Positions 12,774-24,966 are shown, numbered from the stretch's first letter. The stretch is DNA of 32,536 nucleotides from Steinernema hermaphroditum (GCA_030435675.1 JAUCMV010000033.1:1-32536), one strand, 5' to 3'. The notes: generated by a model from the letters alone, not told the origin. Translations and numbers: made by a program.

Positions 12774-14182
12774 TAAGAAAAACTGTACTTCCTTCGTTCC
12801 TTAACGTGGTGACGACAATACCGAACGGGAGCGTACTAGTGTGCACTCCAGACATAAAGTGGCGATAGGGAGGCCAGAGATAATGGATGGATAAGTTCCC
12901 TGTAGTGCAGGGAAAGTGCTTCGATGTTTCGATCACATCACACAATGTTACAGTTACAGTAAGGTTGAAATCCATAAACTATTTTTATTATAAAAACGAT
13001 TAACTTTTGTTTGTGTATCCCGTTCAAAAATAAAATCAATTGCTATTCTAAAGGTGTTCAGTAATGTGCAAGGAATGCGCTTTGACGAATATGATTCTCG
13101 TTTACAGGCCCCAAAAAGGGGCCATTTAGAGAAGGGCCATTTAGAAGCATAGAAAGTCATTTTCCAGACCTTCACAACGTGAGTTCAGTCGGCGGAACCT
13201 CGAAGTAATGTTGACAGAATGAGCGCTTTGAATTTTGGTTTGTTTTCTAGACTTTTATCTACATACCTTTTTTGTGGCACGTCGTACGCAACAATCCAAG
13301 GACTCTATACTACCAAAGACTCCAAAGTCCTTGTGACAAGTTTGCACGCAGCTTCCTGTTCAGATCTAACCGATGATGCATTATGACTCGTTCTCCGTGA
13401 AGATGAACGATAACCACATGAGTGACAACGTCTAAAGATGGAAACGGTTACTTTTGGACGTCCGTTGCGAACTGACAAGTCCCAACAGTAGTCTGTCCGC
13501 GTAATTTACGGTACAGAGTGAACTTTCTGCACTTTGCATCTGGTTGATCTTTTTTCGAAAATGAAGTTGAACTGGAAGAGACCCAACTGAAGTGGAATTG
13601 AAAGAAAATTCAGAGGTGCAAGTTTTTATGATCAAAGAGAAAGAGGAAAATGGTTCACCAGAAAACGAATATATGCCTGCAAAGGAGACCCTTTATTTAT
13701 AAAAGGTACATGTCGTAAAATAGAAAAACAACACCGTCAAGTTCCCGTTTGTTTTGCAGCTCTTCATTATCGCGGCAAATATTGACATGATTTGAATGCA
13801 ATCGAATTATTCAAAAACTACTGTACTCGGAAGGAAGGAAAGTTTGCGGTTTGTTTGTTTGCGCCACAATAGTGGAAGTTCTTCAATATCTATGCGGACA
13901 ATATCGCCTGAAGTCCTTTAATCGTCTCGAGTCCATTGTGTGACTGTTGTGGGTCTCTCTTGTGAGTGGTATTCTATACATGATCTAACCAGCAGGAGCT
14001 TTTCTCATTTTTTTCTCCGTGAAATCACAGTAGACGCATGAACTTATCTGCCACTAGAGTTACTCTTTTATACCGAGATACCAGGAATGACGTACGAAGG
14101 CATACAGAAGAATGACACTTTTAATTCAATAGATGTCAGTGGCAAACATTTGCGTTCGTACCATTTATGACATAAATACCCT

Positions 14183-16653
14183 TCATTGCTCGACCTCTAT
14201 TTTGATATCTTCGTCGTCTTCTTCCTCTTGCTTTATGGTGATCATCGGCATTGCCGGCGTGATAGACCCGATTTGAGGCAGTCTTAAGCCCTCACCTCCA
14301 CCTCCTCTGCCGTGTGCTGCAGCGTTTTCGATGATTTGCTCGAGGCAGCGGGCGAACTCCTTCAGAACAAACCGTTCCAGCTCAGCTGTTTCCGTTTTTC
14401 CTTCCTGAACCGAATCATGAGCACACATATTCAAACTTGTTTATTTACTAACCGCTTCCTCGAGGCGAGCTATCAGGCAAAGGGCCGTTGCCTCCACTAC
14501 TTCATCAGTCAGGTAGAACCAAGGGAATCTAAAATTTGCGGTTTTAATAAACGCAGGTCTTAACGAATGGTACCCAATATTCTCCACTATCAGAATATAG
14601 TCACACAGTTGCTTAGTCATCGTAATTGGTGTTCGAACACATTTTTTGGGTGAAAGATAGTAATATATTTATGTAGTTCTCTTCGTCACTTCGGTTAACT
14701 CAACTGCGACTGGGTGTTTCCGACGTTTCTCTGTCTTACAAACGCGAATCAGAATCTTTTAAATTTTTGGAAATTGCTGATCAATATCGGCTTAATTAAG
14801 AAATCGAACTCTACTTACGACTTCGGATCCGCAGGCATGTCAGGATTAGACTCTATCTCTTCATCGCTGATGTGAAATCCGTTGAGAAGACTTTTGACCA
14901 TCGGCGCCGCCTGACTGGAAGTTGCCGTTGCCTGCAGCGTTTGCTTCTGGTCTTGTTGTCGCAAAGCTCTGTCCGATTCGGTGTTTCGACAGCTTGTGCA
15001 TTTACATCGATCTGTGCAAGGAACTTTGGCCTAGAAGCAGTTGAAGGTAATGATGATAAACGTTTTGTAACTTCTATACCTCGAAGCATTCGCAGTAGTT
15101 TTTGAGACAGTTAGATTTTTTACAATGACAGCCTTTCTGGTGAAGACGTTCGACATCACTCTTTCCCTTTGTTAAGAGACCTAATTTAAGATTTGAATCA
15201 TCATTCAGAGATGCATCAGACGGGACATACCTATCTTTGGTTTGAAGGCATTGGGGTTCCTCTCTAAAGAAGCTTTGACCGCTCGGCTCCTTTCAGCTTC
15301 ATGGTCGAGGTTATTATGGCAGTCTTTGCAGTTGCAGTCGCGACAAAATTCGCCATTGGCGAAGCAGTCGCAGTAGAGTTTCAAGCACATGGATTTGTTG
15401 CAATTGCATGGTTTTTTAGCACCAGCGGGGAGCTTTTTCCTGAAGAAGATCTCGTTATTTTATGCAAACATTTAAATAGATCTACTTTGGCTGGGGTTTT
15501 GGTGGGGGGATGTACGACGGCGTGAACGATCTTGAGGGGACCAGCTCCATCATGTCGTTGGGGAATTCATCGCCTGAATACGTCGAGGACGATGTTGACT
15601 GGGCGTAAGGACTATAGGGTGTGGATTGGTTACGGTAGAGCGTGTTTTGCTGAAATAAACTTTGTTGACGGTTGAATAAACAAATCTGACCGTTTCCATA
15701 AGACGTGTATCCCGAGCCGGTGCTCTCATGACTCCTGAAAGACCGCGCATGGGGACGGCTTCGCCTGTCGTTCTATTTATTCGAAAGACCTAGAGAGCAA
15801 ATTAAATAATCGGCGTTTATTTTGATGCACCAACCTGCTTTGGCTTGTTGTAGGCTGTATCCGCGGATGAGGATGAAGGTTGGGGTTGAGATTGCTTTGG
15901 GACGACGACTCGGCGCAATACTGTTCCTTGACCGGGTTGCTTCAAAAACGTACATGTACGATTGTCTCTTTTCGTCGATCATATCTTCGTTTAATATGAC
16001 AGACACCTAAGGCTACTTGTAGAATTGGACATGCAAGTTACAAGAGATCGTAGGATCTCCGAGATGAATGACCAAATCCTATAAGCTTCTTATATCATAT
16101 TATAAAAATTAGAATCCACAGTTTCTTTTTTCAGGAGATGTTCAAAACGACTCTTATCTTCTTAAGCTAGCTGGGGAGCTGCATCTCATATAGAAGTAGT
16201 CGCTACTTTAACAAAGTAAATATTTTTGAGCGGTTTAACTGGCACGGATGGAAATTAATTGGAAGCTAGGCAAGAATAAAACGGTACAGACGATCGGCAC
16301 ACGCAAAATGAAGGAGTACATGATATAAATAACCTGTTGTCAAAGTGACATTTTCGGTTTTTTCGACTGACCACGTCACCCACCTGATAGATCTGCTGCG
16401 AACTATATACAGGGAGCTGGAAGAGAGCGCCGCGTTTTCCGGCGATCTGGCCATTGAGCCCGGCTCTGTCGGCCCCTTTCTCGAAGAAGGCATCAGCATC
16501 AACACTGACAGTACCTTCTAATCCCTGAAACTTGCAAAAGAACATTCGAAAATTCAAATATCGAACGACCTCCTCGGAACCGTCCACGTACTGCATCAAA
16601 TTGAGCTGTCGAGGCATCTGTTGCTCCGAAGGTTCGTCTCCTCGCTCCGCCAT
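14183..16653 (-). CDS. lin-54: LIN-54, CXC-domain DNA-binding subunit of DREAM/MuvB
   Basis: LIN-54 anchors the DREAM/MuvB cell-cycle complex to CHR promoter elements. Exons are 16384-16653, 15835-15939, 15691-15789, 15486-15649, 15231-15439, 15080-15180, 14819-15030, 14453-14528 and 14183-14404, 485 codons with all phases consistent. The first CXC repeat contains [18 protein letters not shown] with its DNA-contacting Tyr. The linker is [11 protein letters not shown], and the second repeat is [18 protein letters not shown]. These are the family's most conserved residues. The N-terminal part is Gln/Ser-rich; the C-terminus is helical with an acidic tail. One acceptor (15940, AAG) and one donor (GTCAGA, before 15690) are weak. 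Within exon 1, 16525-16569 looks like a 45-nt intron but is open and a multiple of three. It lies 254 bp downstream of the RING-Ras gene on the same strand. Confidence 0.94.
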
Positions 16654-16663
16654 CACATTTGAA

Positions 16664-16669
16664 CTGAAA
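16664..16669 (-). promoter_or_regulatory. Trans-splice acceptor of lin-54
   Basis: TTTCAG on the minus strand lies 10 nt before the lin-54 ATG, with no upstream coding exon in phase and the RING-Ras gene ending about 240 nt before it. In a nematode operon this is where SL2 would be added. A leader starting here keeps an ATGTGA just upstream of the start codon. Confidence 0.5.
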
Positions 16670-16859
16670 CGAGGAATGGTCACTCCGTCGAAGCGTCTTT
16701 AGCGACGAGCGGAACCAGTCGTCTTTGCAAAAAAATGTACTCATAATCATCCCGCCATAACATGAGAGCAACTAGTTGAAACGGTACGATATCAGGCAAT
16801 GCGTTGCGGGACCATGATCGCTGGTGGTGTTTGTACAAAGGAAAGGGGATGAAAAAGGT

Positions 16860-16870
16860 CACTTTATTTC
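16860..16870 (-). terminator. Poly(A) signal of the RING-Ras gene
   Basis: An AATAAA on the minus strand about 40 nt after the RING-Ras stop codon fits 3' end formation. It is followed by pyrimidine-rich sequence and then the lin-54 acceptor, the usual order between operon members. Confidence 0.5.
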
Positions 16871-16907
16871 ATTGAGACTATGATAAAGATATAAAATTCT
16901 GTGATTA

Positions 16908-18206
16908 TCACACGCGCGCGTCGATGAGGCGAAGGAGTTCCACGAAACACTGAAAATGGGTGTGATAAGAGGATGCGAAGAGAGATAAGAACTCACGTCA
17001 CTGACACCGTCGTTGCACCGCGCACTCACTTCACGGAAAGGACATCCAAGCTGACGGGCTATGGACTGAGCGTCGACTGCGTCCACTTGTCTTCTATAGA
17101 TTTTGTCCGTTTTGTTTCCGACAAGTATGCAGGGGATCTAAATTCGTAAAGTTTACAGAAGTTATCTTTATTGGTGCCTGGGCGAAAAGCGACTATAAAG
17201 TGAAAAATGACACACTTTTTTAGCTAACTGATGACTGACAAGGGCCTTTGATGCGTAGTTTAAAGAGCTCTCTTTCGTAACTGAGTACACGATTACAATT
17301 CCATCGACGGATTCCAGGTCGGGATTCTGCAAAGCTATTATCAAGAGGGTTCTCAATCGCTTTGCAAACCTCGACAAGATTGATCATATACTGCATGTTT
17401 GATCCATCGTATGATGGGAAGAAGACTCCATTTAGAAGCTGACAGTGTCTCAGCTGAGTTTTTCCTGTCTTCGACCCTCCAATGATCCCGATGTTTACTT
17501 CTTTAATACTACTGGGATGGCTAGGAGTGCGAGGAATCATGGGCAGGGGCTTCATGGCGTTGAATTGAGTAGTGTAGTTGCACCTCATCTTTAGCGCTTC
17601 AAGAATCTTCTGAAGGGCGTAGTTTGGTACTGGTGGTACCTAAATGGATTGTTGAATGGTGATCTTATTAGTTTGGCACCTACTGTTTTAGGAGGTTCGT
17701 TGCAAACGGGACAACCCGGACTCAGAAAAGTCGGAGAGGAGGCGTTTTTGAAAGGCAGCTGATTTTTTCGGACGGAAATCGATGTTCGAACGTCGAGGCT
17801 ACTGTAACTGCTGAGGCCCATGCGGACTCTGGGTCTGTGATTTGAGCTTCGAGAGCTTCGTCCACTGCTGAGCGTTTTATCAAGAACCTGCTGGGAACAC
17901 TCTCGGCATAGGGAGTGGCCGCACTGCAGACTGACGGGCTAAAACAAGAAGAATATGGCATGGACAGAAACCGTGAATTCGATAAAGTTAAGCAACAAAG
18001 CTCTGTGCACATATACTTACAGATTCAAACATATTCCGGCACTTAGGACACATCCCAATGCTGAGCTCAATCTCGTCTCCGGACGAATGCGAACTCCCAT
18101 CCTCATCGCAAGACCCATTGGACATCGTACCGTAATCACTTAGCACTTCCATCGAACTGAATCGTCCAGAGTGGACAGTTGGAAGCGATGGCAAATCAGA
18201 AAGCAT
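16908..18206 (-). CDS. RING finger fused to a Ras-like GTPase domain, 334 aa
   Basis: Exons 18021-18206, 17684-17938, 17370-17639, 17216-17326, 16997-17137 and 16908-16949 all join in phase 0. The N-terminal third is a C3HC4 RING: CPKC, then LQCGHSLCREC, a roughly 70-residue Ser/Arg-rich insertion, then CPVC. A helix NYALQKILEAL follows, as in many RING ligases. From about residue 170 a Ras-like fold begins, with P-loop GGSKTGKT, the strand IVIVYSVTKESS, G4 NKTD and a G5-like SAR. The region that should hold the G3/switch II motif DTAG is absent: the P-loop exon jumps straight to the strand before G4. There is no C-terminal CAAX box. TRIM23 joins a RING to an ARF domain; I know of no standard RING-Ras family. 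A ubiquitin-ligase role is inferred from the RING. The ATG is 10 nt behind a TTTCAG acceptor. Confidence 0.9.
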
Positions 18207-21095
18207 GTCGTCTATCTGAAAGAACAAATGGCTTACTCGATTAGATCGCCTAACGTGTTAATTATAGCTGGGCAGAGCGCTTTCACTTTCGCACTTTCGA
18301 CCGTTTGTCCCATTGTCAACATAAGCAAACAAAAGAGGAACGATCAGATAGAGAGCAGTGGGAATCCAAATAAGGCAGTTCGAACGGAATCAGAACCCAC
18401 GCCGGGGCCGGCACTAAGTCGGAACTGTTCCAATTGGGGGCGTCAAAATGTACGACACCACCGGATTAACACGACGCGATTCTGTCAAAAAACATCGCGC
18501 GCGGCAAAGTCGTTGCAACATCAAAGACGGCGGACGTTAGACAAACGCTTCCCGCTAATCTTTCGAAAATGTGCAAAACGGAAGACAATAGGTAAGTGAC
18601 AAAGTGACGAAGAAACCACTTTGTAAGAACCGAGTCGTTTCACGCCTTTGCTTTGCCGGATTTTAAGAGAATGCGGAGAATTTTTTTAAGAGTTTAAATT
18701 TTAAGAGAATGAATCAGTTGATCAGTTGGAAAGGACAACCAACACCTTTCGAATCTTTTGGGACATCACAAAGTGTGCTCCAGCAAAGAATCATATCAAA
18801 TATGAGACCAAAATAAATAATGCAGTTGTCCGAAAGTGTAGCCTAACCCTTCAAGCTAGTTTTGTAAGCTTTTAAATGAAGATATGTACCGTTTGTTTAC
18901 GCGTTCCTTAACAGTAAATACCTTACATACCAAATCCTTCGTGGTAGCTAACCAACCCTTAAAGATCAAAAGAACTCGAACGACGACTAACAGAAGAGAT
19001 GCGCTCGACATTCACTCTGCAGTAGCTTTGGAATAGGAGAGGCAAGTTTTAATTGGATTACGCGGCTACCGAATCCAAACATTGGTCATGGTGACTTCAA
19101 GCCTTGCCTTACTCGCCACCGCGGGGGCGGGCCCAGGTGAGGACAGGTCACCGCTGACATTCTGTGACAACAAGGATGAAGTGCAAAAAGAGAGGCCACA
19201 GTTCGGATGTGCTAAAATGGAATCTCGGAGGGAGGTAAACCCATGATTACGCGGATTCGGATTCGGAAGGAAGGAAGGAGTGCGCAACAAGGGTGCGATT
19301 TGGAGTCTCCTGCTTATGCAACAGCGTGTCCTGTCCTCGAGCTGAGCAAACAAGGCGCGGCGCGCGGGAGTAGGAATACGGTATTATCTCCTGATTAGGA
19401 CAACAGAGTTAAGTGCTTTGAGAGAGCCCATCTGCGCATTGTCTGCTTCTGTGTGCACGAGGGAGAGAGGTATTACATGAACTGGTTAGAGATTTGGATT
19501 TTACTGGATTAGGATAACAAATAATGAGCGACAGTTTTTCTATGAGCAAATGTAGTTGAGTTTGGCAGAAAGGCGACGGTCCAGATCACATCCTTTTTTC
19601 CACTTAAGAAGATTGGCGGGAAGTGAAATTACGCACAATTTATTTATAATAAAAATTAGAGAAAACAAAGAGTTCTGTATGTGGGTGACCGTATTTGACA
19701 GCTACCGTAGTATATCTTACAAACGTTGGTGCTGTACACTATGTATGTACAGTCATTAAGCACCCTATCGCATGACTCACATAAACCCGGAAATCCAATA
19801 GCTTGACCAAAATTACGAGTATTTACACTTCAAATTACTCAAATCCGTATGTTGACCTATCCCATCAGCTGCGCTCTCATCGAAAAGTTTTCGGTCGTCT
19901 CAACTTACACCAGAAAACGAGGTCGACTTGGGACGCGCTAAGCTCGTAATTAGTGCTCTGTCCCGTGTGCACTCATTCCGTTACGCAACCAGTCGTCAAC
20001 TTACACCCAAACAGCTCATCATCTATGGTATCTCGAATAAGTCTCGTAGTTTGTCATCAACAAGTTCTATGCATGTCCCCCGTAAAATGACATTTCTCTG
20101 CGTTTTTGAGGGCTATCCGTCAGTCGATCGTTCTTTGGAGGCCAGGTGAAAGATCGCTGTTGGCAAAGTCACAAACATTTCCGTTTTGAGAAAATTCATT
20201 TCGCATCTCGGCGTTGGATATGCAATTTGCACATAGTGAATGTTTTCGATAAATATTGTTCGTCTTCAGAAGCGGCACTAATGGATGTGAGCGCATCATA
20301 ATGTGTGTTTTTTGGTATCCAAATTTATCGTCTGCTCGTTTCATAACACAAATTTTCATTTTAGCTTCAGGTGATCAACGGTCCGAGTGGTACACACAGA
20401 CACTAGTCAGCGAAGTGTAGCGTTCAAACACATTCTTATAGAGGATATAAATGTGTAAGTTCAATCCGCTGATCTAAAAGTTCTAAGGAAATAAATTTCC
20501 CATTTTTAATCTATACGCACATGTATTCTACATCTGTCCGCATAAGCCACAGCCATTTAGCCATATGTAATAAAGTGAAAATGACTCTAAGCATGATTAG
20601 TGACTTTTCCGATGAATTCTTTGATCATACTATCGCTTTTTATACCATGACTCCAAGAAAAATGAGTAATGATCTCTGTATATGTTAATGGCGTAGAAAG
20701 CTATCCAGTAGAGTGTAATTTTGTGTAATATATCTACCAACCGCATACTACTCATCTGTCATTTCACTTGTTCCACTGTTCGCCAAAAAAACATTTGCGA
20801 CCTCGCGTGGCACCGTCGAGTTGCGATAATCCGTGCCGAACGCACGGAGAACAGCAGCATCTCCCCGGCCATCAGCAGCAGCAGTCACGAACGAGCATGA
20901 AGTGCGTGACACGTGCGATGATGGATGAAGATCCATTAGTGGGAAAGTTAAGAGTCAGCGATGATAAGTCAATTAGGTATTAGGTCCACTCAAGCGCTCT
21001 CCTACGGTGCTCAGGGCTAACACCTGCAATTGGCGCTTTATTGGGCAGTAGCCAGAAAATAAACAAATGAGATTTAAGTGAAGTGGCAAGTGAGT
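18207..21095. other. Intergenic region, no confident gene
   Basis: About 2.9 kb between the start of the RING-Ras gene and the 3' end of the EOGT relic. A 142-codon plus-strand frame (18171-18599) has biased composition and no domain. A short CAG-rich stretch lies at 20870-20885. A minus-strand AATAAA near 21038 is the likely former poly(A) signal of EOGT. Nothing else is supported. Confidence 0.45.
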
Positions 21096-21581
21096 TCACA
21101 GTTCTGCTCCCGCGGCTCTTCGGCGGAGGATTCGCTGTTGCTTGACGAATTCAGGATGACGACGCACGTACTCGATCATCTGAAATCAGACAAAACTGAG
21201 GAACAAATTGGTATAGGCTATTGAACCTGTAGGACAATCCTTAGAAACTCGTCTTTGTCAAATGAATAGTTCGTGAATTTCTTGTGAGGAGTTTTGTCTG
21301 TTGGATGCCGGCCTTCGTACTCTTCATGCAGTTTGTCCATCTTCGTCCACGTCCAGTACTTAACACCTCTTAATCTAGCCAGATCTTTGTAGCAGTGTTC
21401 GTCGTCGCAGTTGTATCTAAAAGGATTGTTAGATTAAATCAACATTCATTCAGAGGTGCTTGAGATGCATTTGTTGAGTGGAACGCTGAATGTCATGTGA
21501 TCTTGTGAAACATAAACAGTTAGTACAACTTTGTCGATAAGCCACATAGATTGAGTGTGACATGACATCGCGACATGAATG

Positions 21582-21607
21582 AAGGGTTCGCTGATTAGCG
21601 AACCCTT
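21582..21607. repeat. Perfect 11-bp hairpin beside the mariner-like element
   Basis: AAGGGTTCGCT pairs perfectly with AGCGAACCCTT across a 4-nt loop, ending 8 bp before the TA target site of the element at 21618. It lies inside an EOGT intron. A function is not evident. Confidence 0.7.
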
Positions 21608-21617
21608 GATAAAACTA

Positions 21618-22886
21618 TTGGGTTGGTAAGTTGAAAATGCACCATTTTTAAAAATGAATCCTTATTGTTGCAAAGGCACAGATTTCAATGGGTGTATTCA
21701 CCATTTAAGTGCTCAGCCTCTGTACACTTTCTGGCGAGAAGTCTGGCCATTTCACTGCAGAACAGGAGAGATTCCGGGTCGAAAAGTTCCATTTTGTCCG
21801 TTTTTGACCTCATTGCAAACTTTGGCTCAATTTATTCGTTGATGTTTCCGACAGTACCGCACAAGTAGGTACCCGATAGAGCTGTGGGAGACCTACATGC
21901 ATAACAAGTACCTGAGTCCCAGCTGAAGATGAGCAGCAGTTTTGTGTGCAATCAAAAATATCAAACATTCATGCTCCTGCTGGATCTGCTGAAATCCCAA
22001 AACCAGTTACTAGCTCTTGCCTTATCTTGAATAAGAGAACGAGGTTTTTCTAGATGTTAGTCGCAAACTATAGCTGAGAGATTGCTCTATCCTATAAATA
22101 CGTTTCAGCCCCGTGCTTCTATAATATCGCATATAAGACAGTGCAGCATTACTTTTCAACCTGGTTCTGACCGCAGCACAATAGTTGACTTCTCTTCCTT
22201 ATCCATACCCTCAAGTAGTTCTGGGGATCATATGGCTAGAACCCCCTTGAACTCAAGAGTCACGAAAAATAAAGGAAAAGATTTTTACTTAGAAATACAA
22301 ATAAAAGCAGGGGTCAATGAGTTGCGATGGCGGATCAAGGGCTCGGAGAGTCGTGAGAAATCGGAGTTCCCGATTTCCACTTGTAGCCAAAGGCATCGGA
22401 GCATCAGCCACTATGGCATTGAAGCACCCTAGCTGGCCGTCCATGTTGTCTGCACACCCCCAGCTGGAGTTTGTTAAATCAACAAAAAGTTTAACTACTT
22501 TCGGGTCAAGTGCTTTATGGGCAAATTTTTTATCTTCTTGGAATTTGTTCTCACTGTGACATTGCAAGAAGAGATCAGCGTGTGCGCTTGGAAGCTAAGC
22601 TCCTGCTGTATGCGCAGCTAAGACAGCATACCGCCTTTCAAATAAATAGTCCCTCGGAGAGGTTGTCGAAGGTTCGGTGTTTCGGATGCCCAGGTGGTGC
22701 TTCGCGGACCATGAATATAAAAGGATTCAAAGAAAGCGGAGGGCATGCAGGTGGGGCATCGGAGCGTACCGACTGGAAAGTCAACCAATCGCCCATACGA
22801 ACGCACTATTCCATCTGATCCAAGGATCACACAGTGCGAAAATAGACGCGAATCAAAAATGGTGCATTTTCAACTTACCAACCCAA
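21618..22886. mobile_element. Mariner/Tc1-type element, 1269 bp, perfect 32-bp terminal inverted repeats
   Basis: Both ends carry the same 32-bp inverted repeat beginning TTGGGTTGGTAAGTTGAAAA, with no mismatch, and both are flanked by TA, the target duplication of the IS630/Tc1/mariner superfamily. The length is typical of mariner. The interior has no long open frame, and I find no mariner signature (HDNARPH-like or YSPDLAPSDYHLF-like) on either strand, so it is probably non-autonomous. It sits in an EOGT intron between exons 21227-21416 and 22998-23117, so the insertion itself need not have broken the gene. Its right-end 56 bp recur exactly at 32481-32536. Confidence 0.88.
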
Positions 22887-23225
22887 TACATTATACATTT
22901 AAAAGACAGTATGAAATTAAAAGTGTTATCCATGACGCTTTATATCTTATACTAGCATCACTAAGTAAACACTACCATAGTAGAAAAAACCACTTACATT
23001 TCAAAGACAGAAGCCCAGTCAGGAAGAAACAGCATATGGGTCAGTCCACTTCCATGCATGCCGATGAAAATATCGGAATTGTGTGATATCTCGAGCTGCT
23101 TAAGGAAGGGTACTTTTCTAAATTAGCATGATTAAGGTACCTATGGGAACAATGTAATTGGCTTACTCATTGTAATCGACGACTTGTGCTTCGACATTTG
23201 GTATTTCGCGTAGAATCTCGAGCAA

Positions 23226-23558
23226 CTGAAAGAGGCGAGTAATGAGGCCCTATTGACCGATATTGACTTAATCACGGCCCTCGGCGCTTTCCTTTAGCTT
23301 GATGTTGTGTAAAGCCGAACAGGTCGGCGATCGGGCCGCAGGCCACCACCGAGGAGGCCACTCGCGCCACACTATTCGTCACGGAGGGCCTTCTTCCAAA
23401 CCGCCGTTGTCTCTCCGCGTTCGAGACGAGCTGATCAAAGCAGCGACGAGGACGGCACTATATTTCATGCGGTAAAAGCGCGTATTCGCTTTTACTCTCC
23501 CTTCCAACGACGTCCCGCTCTGTATCGTCTCATCGGAAGCGAAAAACCGTTTCGGCTA
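23226..23558. other. GC-rich intronic block, probable promoter of the nested gene
   Basis: This part of the EOGT intron, just before the start of the nested plus-strand gene, is rich in G+C and CpG while most introns here are AT-rich. No coding exon is supported. A promoter role is inferred from position. Confidence 0.35.
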
Positions 23559-24966
23559 ATGGCAGCGCCTCCTGTCGCCTATCGCACAAACAATGCTCAG
23601 CAGGTAAGTGCGGCTCGACGTTGCAAACACGGAAGCTATATCTCATTTATCACCGCGACGCCTTTGTTTCAGTACACGGGTTCCTTTCCGCCAACCATCT
23701 ACTATCGCGACACCTACGGCCTTCAAGGCAACTACGAACGAAAGTTCACCGAGTCGACGACCACAGAGGCTTCCGACGACACCGTAACGACAAAATCGAC
23801 AGGTACGGTACATGCGTTTTTGTGCGCTAAGGAACGACCTGTAGTGCGGACAACGAGAAACATCCATCAACCCGCAGCCATGATGGAAAGTCAAACTTCG
23901 AAAGGAACTGTGATGACACAGTCATACCATGTAAGGTTTGGATCTCAGTTATAAATCGAAGCATTCAACTACTTTTCGTTGCTTTTCCGTGAGAAACGTA
24001 GAGATATAATAAATACACAAAAACTGAATTTTTCTTCTTTTTTTTAAATCTTGAATTGAGCATTATTGTAATATCATGACGTTCTCCGTAATACAGTAAT
24101 CCTTCTAGTTGGAGCAGATGATCACAAACCGACTTCTTCTCATCCACTCGCGTCCCCTCTTCATTCTCACATTAATCTCAATGGGGGCCTCCATACAGCT
24201 CGTAAGTCATCCGTCATTACTGTAGTCTCATCGAAAAGCAAACGTAAACTTCCAGCTAATCTTCGCAATCATTTGCCTATTCTACGATGGATCTCCCTAC
24301 AACATTGCCCTTATCGCAGCGATCTTTTTCACACTCAACACTTGCCTCATTCTCTACTTCATCAAACGACGAACGATGGAATACATGCTTGTACGCCTGA
24401 CGTCGTATGAATACGCCTAATTAAGATCGACCTATTAAGATTGTATGCTGCGTTACCACAAGTTATGTTTCATCGCAAGCGTGGCGTTGTTTTTTTTGGA
24501 CAGCTTACTTGGTCTACGGGAAGACAAACAGATTCGGGGAGCTGGGTGGCATTTTACCCAGGCCAACCTCCTCAACTCGAATCGGATAGTCACAAATACC
24601 CGCGTCGCCATGTACAGTCTACATATGATCCTAACGCCCATATACGGTATGGTAACTAGGCCCAAAAACACGACTACGACTTGTGCTTTTTAGCCACAAC
24701 TTCTGCGATCATTCTCTACATATTGTTCAAGAACCTTCGTTCCATAAGCGATGGTCAGGTGACCAAAGGATATTTCATTAGTCAACCCAACTTAGGTCAT
24801 CAGGTTGGTCTACTCTTTAATCGATTTTATCAAGCCGAGTGTTTTAGACCGTCTTAGTGCCCATCGAACTCAAGCAAGTAAGAAAAAACTCGAGGATGAC
24901 GAACCCGACATCGCATCGATTGGCGTACAAACGAGCGGAAATCAGAGCCATCTCAACTGGAGCTAG
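23559..24966 (+). CDS. Four-span membrane protein nested antisense in an EOGT intron, 294 aa
   Basis: Not a family I recognise. Eight exons (23559-23603, 23673-23802, 23845-23930, 24118-24201, 24256-24390, 24463-24646, 24694-24795, 24848-24966) join in frame to 295 codons including the stop. The N-terminal ~85 residues are hydrophilic and Thr/Ser-rich ([12 protein letters not shown]). Four hydrophobic segments follow: [20 protein letters not shown] and onward, [37 protein letters not shown], and MILTPIY with SAIILYILF. The tail is cytoplasmic-looking and ends [18 protein letters not shown]. This resembles the small tetraspan proteins common in nematodes. The acceptor at 24462 (AAG) and the donor after 24795 (GTCATC) are weak. 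An AATAAA at about 24977 follows the stop. The whole gene lies between EOGT exons 24989-25146 and 23167-23225 and shows no lesion. Confidence 0.8.

Larger units (their letters stand above)
10803..14182. other. Long region with GC-rich left half; one weak candidate gene
   Basis: 10.8-12.7 kb is GC-rich with many CpG-containing words, so long open frames arise on both strands by chance; 12.8-14.2 kb is AT-rich with no good frame. Apart from the two-exon candidate at 11841-12773 I see no gene. The GC-rich half may be the promoter or first intron of the minus-strand S/TP-rich gene. Confidence 0.4.

Noticed and set aside
16680..16862. 60-codon minus-strand frame between the RING-Ras gene and lin-54
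   Set aside because: It sits in the inferred intercistronic region after the poly(A) signal, has no domain and overlaps the trans-splice zone.
18171..18599. 142-codon plus-strand frame that ends near a GTAAGT
   Set aside because: It overlaps the first RING-Ras exon antisense, begins inside it and has no recognisable domain; the following sequence offers no clear partner exon.
21654..22830. Possible transposase in the mariner-like element
   Set aside because: Only short frames on both strands, and no mariner helix-turn-helix or catalytic motifs found; called non-autonomous.
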